Positions 1 to 8,037 of a DNA stretch of 10,385 bases are shown here, piece by piece. Position 1 is the first letter of the stretch; every line of letters starts with the position of its first letter. A model generated the notes under the pieces. That model did not search any database and was not told the origin of the DNA. It saw nothing but the letters and a program-made list of their open reading frames with translations. Origin of the DNA: Dunaliella salina (lineage: Eukaryota > Chlorophyta > Chlorophyceae > Chlamydomonadales > Dunaliellaceae); the NCBI GenBank assembly GCA_002284615.2, contig MU069851.1, forward strand, positions 122,724 through 133,108, in the 5' to 3' direction. The position numbers were made by a program, and so were the translations under genes.

Positions 1-71
<71 letters not shown>

Positions 72-78
72 CACACAC
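1..78. repeat. (CA)n dinucleotide microsatellite
   Basis: The window opens with an almost perfect AC/CA dinucleotide run, interrupted by a single G near position 65. It begins at the window edge, so its full length is unknown. It is a simple repeat of the kind common in eukaryotic introns and intergenic DNA. No function is inferred. Confidence 0.97.
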
Positions 79-138
79 CTGCCTGCGCAGATCAGGCGCC
101 CACATTCTGCGGTGTGCTGAGGCTGTTTTGTCCCACAG

Positions 139-205
139 CGGCTTGCCGCACATGCATGAGACCCTCAATGCTGCTCGGCCTGGCGGACCTGGCACTGTGC
201 ACCAT
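139..205 (+). CDS. Candidate upstream exon of the UvrD-like helicase gene
   Basis: A short GC-rich stretch is framed by an acceptor-like site (TTTTGTCCCACAG ending at 138) and a donor GTGAGG at 206, the same hexamer that ends exon A. Reading from 140 gives an open frame of 22 codons containing HETLNAARPGGPG. In UvrD and PcrA the segment just before the strand that exon A encodes has the pattern K-K/R-L-W-T-(x)-(x)-G-x-P, and this peptide could occupy that place. Exon A starts in phase 0 and this donor also leaves phase 0, so the two would join in frame. An alternative donor is GTGCAC at 197, which would end the peptide PGGPGT directly before ITVFN. The similarity is short and weak; the stretch may simply be intronic. 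Confidence 0.35.
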
Positions 206-1722
206 GTGAGGCCCCCTTGCTTGTTTGCTTGCAGGATGTCATTCAATACACTCATTTGGTGAAGGAATGTACCGACATGCATGCTGTTGTGCCAATTTGC
301 TTGCGACAATCGACATTGAATTGGTGTGATGATTCACATCAAAAACACATATCATAGGTCACATACATGATGCACATCACATGTGCGGGAACATTGCCGC
401 TGGAGAGCTTGCCAGTCACCCCGTTTTCCCGAACTCCCAAATTTGTTATTTTGCTTGGAAACCCTTCTCCTTCCAAAGGCCGGCTCTGTTTCTGTGCGTT
501 TTGATGCGTTGTGAAAGCGGTGGTAGCTGATGCTTTGTCTTCTCTGCTCTGTGGATGTCGAGATGGCTAGTGCATGCCACGAAGGCAAGGGCATGCTGTG
601 TTGGCTAGTGGATATTTTGTGAAGTTGCGTAAGTATGGATTTGGCTTCTTGTTCTGGAGGGCGTCTGCTTCCCCTCTGATTGATACTTGTGTGCATCACA
701 CAGGCTAGCAAGGGTCAACCATTTTCCTTACTGATATGCTAGACTTTCTTTGGCCTCTGTCTCTGACCTATCTATGCACATAAATGGAATTGTGGGATCA
801 TCTGGCAGATGTGCATCCCTTCATGGCATTTAATATCCACAACCAGAATGTGGTGCCAAGAATCAATTGTTTTGTACTTGGGGAGAAGGGGGACCAAAGG
901 AACCCTGTGCTTGTCCTGATGTGCTCTTCCTTGGGACCTTCAGTCTTGAATTCCAAAATTTGGATGATGACAACTTATATTCCTCTAAAAAATGATTTCA
1001 CCATTTGTGCATGAATCTATAGTGTGTGTTTCATACTTTATTTCTTACTTAACAGGTTGGCCTTTTTGTTTCATACATGTACTCCATTTGTTCCACATTC
1101 TCCAAGTGAAAAAACGCTTGTGTACGGGCATTTGTACACAAAATTGGCCAACACTACTCACTGACTTCATTTTTGCAACCAGCTTTCTGCACTGTACACC
1201 TGCGCAAAAGGCACAAGTGTAAGCAGGAACTTCTGAACCACAAGTTTGACCACCCGATCCTCTGCAATTGACCTCACTGCAGCACCTGCACAGGAAAGGA
1301 GGTTTGAGAACATTTCACACTTTCCAGGGATGAAGAAAAGAATCAGGGGTGCATGTGCTCATCAATGCTCTATCATCATACCTACCTCTTTTCAAAAGGC
1401 CCTCTGGGTCCAGGTCCTCTTGTTGCTGGCGTTGCCGGTGTCACTGTTGTTGTTGCTGCTGCTGTTGCTTTTGCTCATGTTGCTTTTGCTCATGTTGCTT
1501 TTGCTCATGTTGCTCACCTTCTTGACCAACTAGGCCTGAGAGCATTGGCACTCTGCGCCAGGCTCTTTTCCTTGTTCTTTGCCCCTGATCTCGCTGATCA
1601 TCTTGATCACTGTTGCGCTTTTAGCATCTTATCTTCTATCAGTGTGGAAGTGCAGGAAATGGGTGCGAAGGTGATGGATGTGCCATACAGACTTGAGAAG
1701 CCTCACATCCCCTCCCCTGCAG
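206..1722 (+). other. Intron or upstream non-coding stretch before exon A
   Basis: About 1.5 kb lies between the candidate upstream exon and exon A. Open frames here (for example 784-1014, 992-1222 and 1246-1533 on +, 352-711 on -) are short, overlap in several frames and show no recognisable domain or coding-like pattern. The segment closes with a pyrimidine-rich stretch and CCCCTCCCCTGCAG, a good 3' splice site. Apart from the short repeat at 1465-1509 I see no other element. If the exon at 139-205 is not real, this is simply the end of a longer upstream intron. Confidence 0.6.
1465..1509 (+). repeat. 15-bp tandem repeat, three perfect copies
   Basis: The unit TTGCTTTTGCTCATG occurs three times in a row (1465, 1480, 1495) and is followed by a partial copy. 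It is preceded by a TTG/CTG-rich trinucleotide tract from about 1444. Because 15 is a multiple of three, all frames stay open and one reads as repeated AFAHV. This produces a 194-codon open frame (1353-1937) that overlaps exon A in another frame and is best regarded as repeat-derived. Confidence 0.9.
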
Positions 1723-1845
1723 ATCACTGTCTTCAACGAGTATGCGGAGGCGCTGGAGGTGGCTTCTCAGATAAAGAGGCTGCAGGCCTCGGGGCGAGCA
1801 AGCTACAAGGACATCGCAGTGTTGTACCGCAGTGGAAAGACGCAG
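1723..1845 (+). CDS. UvrD/PcrA-like helicase, exon A (2A region, DIAVLYR strand)
   Basis: This internal exon of 41 codons begins ITVFNEYAEALEVASQI and ends with KDIAVLYRSGKTQ. It belongs to a superfamily 1A 3'-5' DNA helicase. In UvrD, PcrA and Rep the matching segment reads roughly 'x-E-x-x-EA-x-x-V-x-x-I-x-x-L...DIAVLYR', at the start of motor subdomain 2A. The acceptor is TCCCCTGCAG (AG at 1721-1722) and the donor is CAG|GTGAGG (GT at 1846); both ends are in phase 0. The A/G/C-ended codon pattern and the length match the family, and the reading continues directly into exon B. One residue more than in E. coli UvrD lies between YRS and IPY across the A/B joint, so the exact splice point is well supported but not proven. 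The usual AQSR motif after YRS/T is replaced by GKTQAF. The end of the exon and its donor are duplicated 229 bp downstream. Confidence 0.9.
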
Positions 1846-1895
1846 GTGAGGAAGGTTGCCTATGGCTCAATCCATGTAAGCAAGCGTTGGCATGG
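1826..1895 (+). repeat. Exon A donor-region repeat, copy 1 (functional junction)
   Basis: The last 20 or so bases of exon A plus about 50 bases of intron form the first copy of a direct repeat. The second copy is at about 2055-2125, offset 229 bp. Shared blocks include ACCGCAG(T/C)GGAAAGACGCA and TGGCTCAATCCAT. This copy holds the intact donor CAG|GTGAGG at 1846. Its outer limit is approximate because similarity fades after about 1890. Confidence 0.8.
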
Positions 1896-2054
1896 TCCAG
1901 AAGGCATACTGGCCTATTCATTGACGGTAGGAAGTAGACTTTGATTAAAAGACGCCTGGTGGAGTCATAGAAAGGATTGCCTTCAAGGTTTGCATGAAGG
2001 AAGGTTGTGTCTGCAGGGCGTTATCATTCTGAATGGCCTGACGTTTGGCAATGA

Positions 2055-2125
2055 ACCGCAGCGGAAAGACGCATGTGGGAAAGGTTGTCTGTGGCTCAAT
2101 CCATTCAGGTAAGGATCGCCATGAG
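2055..2125 (+). repeat. Exon A donor-region repeat, copy 2 (diverged)
   Basis: This second copy of the exon A end and donor lies wholly inside the intron. The original CAG|GTGAGG is changed here to CAT|GTGGGA, which weakens the donor, but a new strong donor-like CAG|GTAAGG appears further on at 2106-2114. The translated peptide still reads RSGKTH, against RSGKTQ in the true exon. There is no acceptor immediately before it comparable with the one before exon A, so it looks like a decayed partial duplication rather than a usable exon. Confidence 0.75.
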
Positions 2126-2599
2126 CACAGGGTCATCAGAATTTGCAGATTTGGAAGCTCCACATTGTACTCACTTTGTCCTTTGGTCAGACTCATCACA
2201 TTGTTTGCACGACCTTTCTTCCAAAAAGCTGTGGGGTGCCTGAGCCAAAAACGTCTCCATCATGTGTCCGGCTGTTCATTGTGCACAGAAGTTGCTTGCA
2301 TTTGGAGAACGTAGGGGCCCCTCTTTTTCGAGCAACAACTAGCATGAGAGGGTGTCAGGCATGCGAGTATCCGAGCATAGCTGAAGTGCTTTTGCCCTGG
2401 AGCAGGCACTCATTTGCAAGCCTTCATGTGTTTTTGACTGACAGCAAACGCAAAGTTGTATGTATGCATGTATGTAAACATCCCATCCATCAATGGTGCA
2501 TGCAATGCTAAGTGCATATGTCCTTCCCCCCTTGCAAGGCCTTTGTCAAGTCCTATGGCAGTGTCACATGTCAAACTCCTGTCTTAGGCCCTTGTTTAA

Positions 2600-2790
2600 T
2601 GGACAGGCTTATGTATGGCACTTGAGGCTCGCTAGGCTTAAGGTTTGCCCTCGTGTCAGACCCCTGTGGTAGGCTAGGCTTGTGTTAAAAAAAAGGTTGT
2701 CAGGCATGGCTTGTGATAGCCTAGGCTTGTGGCAGGCAAGGCTTGTGTTAGGCCCTCGTGTTAGGCCCTTGTGTGGCATGGTGGTCCTAA
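2600..2790 (+). repeat. Degenerate TAGGCTTGTG-rich tract
   Basis: Irregular repeats of a short motif around TAGGCTTGTGTTAGGCC fill about 190 bp, with variants GGCTTGTGATAG, GGCTTGTGGCAGG and GGCCCTTGTG. A run of A interrupts the tract near 2686. Spacing is uneven, so this is a decayed minisatellite. The open frame on the minus strand at 2609-2896 is largely a by-product of this repeat. Confidence 0.75.
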
Positions 2791-3330
2791 GCTGGTGCTG
2801 CATTGCAAGTGCCAAGGATGTGCTGCTCTGAGGGACACGAGTGGCAGGCAGGGGACAAGCACCAAAATGCTTTTGTGGTGTCATTTTGAAAACCACATAT
2901 GTGCTCCAGGTGCGCGGTGCCGATGCTGAACATCCCCAAGTTTACTGGGTCTCCCTGAGCTGCATCAGGGGCGAGCAGCTGTATGGGGAAGTCAGTCTCT
3001 TGCTGACGTCGCCGTCAAGGTGCCCATCCCTGTTGCAGCTATGAGAGAGGACCCAGAAAACTTCAAAACAGAGAGACTCAAGAAAAGAGAAAGTGGCTTG
3101 TGCCACAGGTGTTTGCAGTGTGCATGCGTGCAGCAAGCAGGATTGAGCACCAGAAGGGGTGTGATATCACTTAATTCTTGCACGCTATCATTGGGCCCTC
3201 ATGACAGAGTACCTTTAAGAGTGCCTTGCTGTTTTTTTTTTTGGATTGCGCTTTCCAGCTGAAGGCGTATGTCTTTCTGCTGTAAGCTCTGCCCTGGGGG
3301 CTTCTTTTTGTGGCAGCCTCATGCTTACAT

Positions 3331-3970
3331 TTGCAGGCCGGCTATCATCAGCCTTATGCTGGCGTGCTCGCTCACATCCAACCCCTGCTCACCCGCCCAA
3401 AGTTGCAGGCACTCCGGCTGGCAGCATCAGGTCTGGCTATCATGAGCCTTATGGCGGCATGACCACTCACATCGAACCACTGCTTACCTGCCCAAACTTG
3501 TAAGCATTCCCGCTGGCATCATCACTGCCAGCTGCCATCAGCCTTATGCTGGCATGCTTACTCACATCCAACCACGGCTTACCTGCCCAAACTTGCAAGC
3601 ATTCCCGCTGGCATCACCACTGCCGGCTGCCATCATCCTTATGCTGGCATGCTCACTCACATCCAACCACTGCTCACCTGCCCAAACTTGCAGGCGTTCC
3701 GGCTGGCATCACCAGTTCCGGCTATCGTCAGCCACATGCTGGCATGCTCACGCACACCCTACCCCTGCTCACTTGCCCAAACTTGCAGGCCTTCTGGCTG
3801 GCATCATCAGTTCCGGATATTATGAGCCTTATGGTGTCATGCTCATTCACATCCAACCACTGCTCAAATTTGCAGGCGTTGTGGCTGGTATCATTTTTAC
3901 TGGCTATCATCTGCCTTATGCTGGCATGCTCACACACACCCTCTCACTGCCCACCTGCTCACACTTGCAG
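3331..3970 (+). repeat. 95-bp tandem array built from the intron 3' end (acceptor minisatellite)
   Basis: The anchor TTGCAG or its variant recurs at 3331, 3403, 3498, 3593, 3688, 3783, 3870 and 3965. The intervals are 72, 95, 95, 95, 95, 87 and 95 bp, so the basic unit is 95 bp with one shortened first unit and one 8-bp deletion. Each unit runs TTGCAGGCGTTC - CTGGCATCA - GGCTATCATCAGCC - TTATGCTGGCATGCTCAC - CACCTGCCC, which is the same order of blocks seen before and at the start of exon B. Two units have lost the acceptor dinucleotide (TTGTAA at 3498, TTGCAA at 3593); the others keep TTGCAG. The GGCATC and GTT blocks of the unit resemble exon B bases, so the unit looks like a longer acceptor-plus-exon unit with an internal deletion. 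Confidence 0.93.
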
Positions 3971-4104
3971 GCGTTCTTGCTGAAGAAGCAGCACACGCCC
4001 TCTGGCGTCCCATATGTGCTTGTGTCTGCTGGCTATCTTGATCTCAGCCTCATGCTGGCATGCTCACGCACACCCTCTCACTGCCCACCTGCCCACACTT
4101 GCAG
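3971..4104 (+). repeat. Partial duplicate of exon B, copy 1 (134-bp unit)
   Basis: Directly after an intact TTGCAG this unit carries 52 bases closely matching the first 55 bases of exon B. It encodes AFLLKKQHTPSGVPYVL; one codon of the paired valines is missing. After that the sequence changes to the array spacer (GGCTATCTTGATCTCAGCC...GGCATGCTCAC) and returns to the next CACACTTGCAG. The last ten or so codons of the exon (GDRSLWEKAE) and the exon's own donor are absent, so it is not a complete alternative exon. If spliced in and read through, the frame stops at 4115-4117, within the next copy. Confidence 0.9.
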
Positions 4105-4241
4105 GCGTTCTTGCTGAAGAGGCAGCCCACGCCCTCTGGCATCCCATACGTTGTGCTTGTGCTTGCTGGCTATCTTGATCTCAGCCTCATGCTGGCATGC
4201 TCACTCTCACCCTCTCAATGCCCACCTGCCCACACTTGCAG
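4105..4241 (+). repeat. Partial duplicate of exon B, copy 2 (137-bp unit)
   Basis: This is a second partial copy of exon B behind an intact TTGCAG. It encodes AFLLKRQPTPSGIPYVVL, with two or three substitutions from the true exon, then passes into the same spacer. The unit is 3 bp longer than copy 1 because it keeps both valine codons. Since 137 is not a multiple of three, using this acceptor and reading on into exon B shifts the frame and meets TGA at 4252-4254. The copy lacks the exon's 3' part and donor. Confidence 0.9.
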
Positions 4242-4325
4242 GCGTTCTTGCTGAAGAAGCAGCTCACTGCCTCAGGCATCCCATATGTTGTGCTTGGGGA
4301 CAGGTCCTTATGGGAGAAGGCAGAG
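4242..4325 (+). CDS. UvrD/PcrA-like helicase, exon B (IPY...LWEKAE segment)
   Basis: This 28-codon exon reads AFLLKKQLTASGIPYVV, then LGDRSLWEKAE. It corresponds to the UvrD segment '...LEEALLRAGIPYRIVGG..FF.R.E' that precedes EIKD, with GD in place of GG and LW in place of the aromatic pair. It is the third and last member of a series of acceptor-linked copies and the only one that includes the complete 3' part and a donor. The acceptor is CACACTTGCAG (AG at 4240-4241); the donor is GAG|GTGCGC (GT at 4326), weaker than those of exons A and D. Both ends are in phase 0. Splicing to exon D gives KAE-IKD, which restores the conserved E-I-K-D of the family and strongly supports both boundaries. 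Confidence 0.9.
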
Positions 4326-5124
4326 GTGCGCGACGTTAATTGAACACATTGTGGCACTGTGCACCTTTGACCAGGGTGCGCAAAAAAGGCCTGCTTCTTG
4401 CTTTTGCAGCCTCTTGCTCTTGTACTTAAGTGATCTGGAAAGCTTGTTGCTCATAGCCGGGCCTGTCCTTGCACTCTGTCTGCTGCTATTGACTCAGGTT
4501 ATGGCTTGGGAAGCATCAAAAGCTCTGCAAGGAAGCCACAATGAGAAAAAAGCGCTCATTACAACCAGGAAAATCGTTTACCTTGGACCAGTGCTCATTG
4601 CCACCTAATGGATTGCTTACCCTGTGGAACTCATAGATCACGTTCCATGTGGACCAGTGCTCATCGGAGGGGGTTCATTGTTGTTTATCGCTGTCTGTCA
4701 AATGTTTCTAGGCCTGCTGGAGCTTTCAGGGGGCAGCTTTTAATGCAGGCTTATTCTTTGCATGCTTTGAAGACATTTTTTTCATCATAAGTCAGTGGGA
4801 AAAGTCCCCCCATGTGCACATGGCGGTGAGGGAAAGATGTCGCACTGGTTGCTGAGGCATGGGAAGGACGCGAGAGGTTTCCATCATGCAAGGAGTGTTA
4901 AAAGCATCCCATGAATGTGTTATGCACCATGGGATAGCCAGGAGAGGGGTCTTCAATCTTCCGTCCCAGGCCAGAGCCATCGTCTCCAAACCTTCCCCTT
5001 TGCGGCCATGTGAACACCATGACCTGAAGAACTAAATAACTGCACAACATCGGCAAAAAAATTAGGGTCAATCAGAGATCTGGCAGTGACAGCACTGTCC
5101 CCAGGCTTGATTCGGTTGGCTGTG

Positions 5125-5830
5125 GCAGACTTTCCCAGTCCTCATTCATCCCCAAGTACTCCACATTCTGAGCGATGTGCACACCATTGGACGCATATTG
5201 GAGCCAGCTTTCCATGGCACTTTTTAAATCTCCCAGTTAGCCATGGGCGGGAAACTGTGCAGGGTTGTCTGTTTGAGGCAGCATTTGCTGGTTTTCTTGC
5301 TCCTTTGGCATGCGTCGCCACCTTCAACAATCCAAAACATGTTTTTTAACGTAAAATGAAGGATGCTTGCTTCCTGGGCCCCCCCCTTGGCCACCGTCTG
5401 GGGCTCCAGAGGAGAAATTCCTCCTAGAACTTCAGTCAGTGGCCAAGAGGGGGCCTGGGAAGCCCCCTCATCTGCCAGCCCGAAGTTCACCCCCCAAGCT
5501 CTCCTTTGTTTGGGGCCAAACTCACATTGTTGGACGAGCCTTGGCGCCAGCTTTCCAGCACAACATCAAAATCTCCTGGTATGCCATGGAGGGGGGTGCT
5601 AGGAGTGCTGGGGTGAAAAGTAATCAGTAAGGGGTCTTTACTTATGTTTCCCGCTCTGCCAGCTTGCACCACCAGCTTCCAATTGGTCAGAACAATGTCA
5701 AATAATATAAGAAGAAGAGTGCTTGCTTCCTGGGCCCCCCTTTGGACGAACTGGAGCTCCAGAAGGAGAGACCCCACCACTGAAAGCCCTCAATTCATCC
5801 CCAAGTGATCCTTAGTTTGGGACCAAGAGT
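5125..5830. repeat. Tandem repeat of 310-356 bp, two diverged copies and a partial third
   Basis: Matching blocks recur in the same order. CATCCCCAAGT or CACCCCCCAAGC occurs near 5148, 5489 and 5797. GCCAGCTTTCCA occurs at 5212 and 5546, followed by AATCTCC and GCCATGG in both. TGCTTGCTTCCTGGGCCCCCC occurs near 5364 and 5720, each followed by a CTGGGGCTCCAGA/CTGGAGCTCCAGA block and GGAGA. Offsets range from 308 to 356 bp because of indels. The copies are considerably diverged. No transposase, terminal inverted repeat or target-site duplication was seen; an old dispersed element present as a tandem cluster cannot be excluded. Open frames on both strands here are by-products. Confidence 0.75.
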
Positions 5831-6470
5831 CAGGCTGGGCATGCATGTTTGAGATTATGAAGCAACAGCCCCTCCCACTTCTGAGCATGCAGGACATCAC
5901 TCTAAGGGCAGTCAAGCAACCCTGCATACTCAGTTCGAGCCAGGGGGGGCCCAGGGTGGGGGGCCAGGAAATAGGCAAAATCCCTGCCAGAATGGGGTCC
6001 TCAGGAAGCAACCCCCCGGCTTACCTGATCTACATTGATGGTAGGGCATTTCATCAGGAGCATGTTCTGGGGGGTCCGAGGGGCTGGGGCGGTGGTCCAG
6101 CCAATCGCCTAATGTTGGCAGGGAAATGGCGAGTTAATGACACAGCAACCACTGCACCATTCGGGGTCGTGACACTTTTGCTGGGCTAAATAAAATATTT
6201 AAAGAAAAATCAAAAACTCAGCATGTGCTCAGGCAGGCTGACCCGAGCCCCTCAGCATTCAACAGCTCCTAGCTTTGACCGCGCCCCAGGGACGCACACA
6301 TTCACTCCTGGGCCCCCAAACTTGGCAGGGCATACCTGAGAATGATGCTGAACAAGGCCTCATACTCAGGTCTTGGCCAAACACTGTGCTTCCCTGGTTT
6401 CCATTTTTGTACCCCTTTTGCCTGGATGCATGGGGACCAAATTTTGCCCCTCCCGTTTTTTTACGCCGCT

Positions 6471-6486
6471 GGGTCAGGCTTGACCC
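6471..6486. other. Short inverted repeat GGGTCA-GGCT-TGACCC
   Basis: Six-base arms GGGTCA and TGACCC flank a four-base loop. Arms of this size occur by chance at moderate frequency. It is noted as a possible small hairpin in the intron; no function is claimed. Confidence 0.5.
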
Positions 6487-6680
6487 AAAATCTACCTGAG
6501 AGCCAAAATATGGGGCAAATTTGGGTCAGAGCATGCTTTTTGGCACCCTATCACCTGGGAATGGTCAAATGTGGCCTAAAGCATCAAAAAATGCCCCTGG
6601 CTCACTCATAGGGCCCCATCCTTACTTTTTTAAATGTAGAAGTGCCAAATAAGCTGCCCTAAACATTCTGCATACAAAAA

Positions 6681-6696
6681 AGGCGGAATTCCGCCT
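6681..6696. other. Perfect 16-bp palindrome AGGCGGAATTCCGCCT
   Basis: The sequence equals its own reverse complement over 16 bases and follows a run of six A. The half-site TTCCGCC loosely resembles E2F/DP-type binding sites, but it lies inside a long intron with no other promoter signal. It could be a protein-binding site, a small cruciform or chance. Confidence 0.6.
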
Positions 6697-7563
6697 GCTT
6701 CATTATCTCTCTCGATTTTTGCCTAGCACGCCCAGCCTGACCAAGAGGGCAGCATTGCGTCCGGAAGAGTCTCACCTTCCCATTGCAATGTTCAAATCCC
6801 CGAAACTCAACAGAAGGTGCTATGTCTGTTCACGTTGGAGGGTCTTGCAACAGCATCCAGTCCTCCATGTTTTCCTGTTGGGAACCGATAAAACAGGAGT
6901 TTCACACTCTGCAATTCCCACAGATACGCAGCTAACACTCCAAGCTTACGCTTCACCGCTTTGACCATCATTAAGGCCTGCTTCAGGCAGTCAAGTGGAA
7001 GCATCTACTGCATGCATGCAATGCTGCAGTCTTGCGTATGAATTTCTCCATGTGTAAATGAATTTTACCTAATTACAGGACACAATATTTTGTGTCAAAC
7101 ATTGCTGGAACGAGTGAGGATGGGGAGAGTGTTGCTCTCGCATTCAACAAAAGGGTTTGGCAGGTCTTTGGACTGTGCTGGAACAGCGTGCGTCAACTCT
7201 GGCTGGAATTTCTTTCCAGCCCCTGGTGTCCTTCCTGCACAAATCTGACATGCACTTTGAAAATGGCTTGCTCCTTCCTCACAGGCACTCTCCTGGGAGC
7301 TCCCAGCACGCACTGGGAAATCGTTGAATACACTGTTGCAGGCGTGAATGTTGCACTCTGCATACAATGGTGGACCCCCTCTGAGTGCTTCTACCACCTC
7401 GTGATTTACATTCCTTGGAATTACATTCCTTGTGGACCCTTGGATCACTTACCCTGCGGATCGGCACTCTTTACAAACCGCTGCCAGAAACTCGAGCCCT
7501 CGTTCCTCAAGATCCAAGGCACAGCGGCGCACTGGTCCAGTTTTTTTAGAAGTTCAAAGGAGT

Positions 7564-8037
7564 TTTCAAAATGTGTATGGTCGCTGCAAACCTTACAAGG
7601 TCACTGCAAGCCTTACAAGGTCACTGCAAGCTTTACAAGGTCACTGCAAGCTTTACATGGTCACTGCAAACTTCACATGGTCACTGCAAGCTTAACATGC
7701 AAGCTTTACATGGTCACTGCAAGCTTAACATGCAAGCTTCACATGGTCACTGCAAGCTTAACATGCAAGCTTCACATGGTCACTGCAAGCTTAACATGCA
7801 AGCTTGACATGGTCACTGCAAGCTTAACATGCAAGCTTCACATGGTCACTGCAAGCTTAACATGCAAGCTTCACATGGTCACTGCAAACTTCACATGCAA
7901 GCTTGACATGGTCACTGCAAGCTTAACATGCAAGCTTGACATGGTCACTGCAAGCTCAACATGCAAGCTTTACTTGGTCACTGCAAGCTTAACATGCAAG
8001 CTTTACATGATTTCAAAATGTGTATGGTCACTGCAAG
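7564..8037 (+). repeat. Direct repeats flanking the 20/33-bp array
   Basis: The 18-base sequence TTTCAAAATGTGTATGGT occurs just before the array (from 7564) and again near its end (from 8011), exactly 447 bp apart. Each continues into an array unit (GGTCGCTGCAA and GGTCACTGCAA). The array is therefore bracketed by copies of its left border, as expected if a segment including border and first unit was duplicated, or if the array expanded between the two copies. Confidence 0.85.

Larger units (their letters stand above)
1846..4241 (+). other. Intron between exons A and B (2,396 bp)
   Basis: The intron starts GTGAGG and ends CCCACACTTGCAG. Reading through from exon A meets a stop at 1942-1944, so retention would truncate the protein. 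The intron holds a diverged copy of the exon A donor region, a degenerate GGCTTGTG-rich tract, and a long array built from its own 3' end together with the first codons of exon B. The stretch 2900-3260 has several overlapping short open frames on both strands and an 11-base T run (3232-3242) but no recognisable gene. The remaining sequence is featureless to me. Confidence 0.82.

Noticed and set aside
206..234. Very short intron from GTGAGG at 206 to TTGCTTGCAG at 234
   Set aside because: At 29 bases it is shorter than normally spliced introns, and the sequence after 234 does not continue the helicase.
352..711. 119-codon open frame on the minus strand
   Set aside because: No recognisable domain, no coding-like pattern, and a location in apparent non-coding sequence. 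A frame of this length is expected by chance in moderately GC-rich DNA.
1081..1140. Peptide VKKRLCTG as the KKLWT segment of a helicase
   Set aside because: Only three or four residues agree, flanking residues do not fit, and no convincing splice sites surround it. The stretch at 139-205 fits slightly better.
1353..1937. 194-codon open frame on +
   Set aside because: It crosses the 15-bp repeat and then overlaps exon A in a different frame. Exon A has clear helicase similarity in its own frame, so this is a shadow.
2905..3070. Possible extra exon (for example VRGADAEHPQVYWVS, or EDPENFKTERLKKR further on)
   Set aside because: The helicase reads from exon A to exon B without a gap, so no exon is needed here. 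The peptides match no family I know, and several frames on both strands are equally open.
3554..4117. 187-codon open frame on + across the acceptor array
   Set aside because: It is made of 95-bp repeat units, which cycle through frames. Only its final part matches exon B, and that is explained as a partial exon duplicate.
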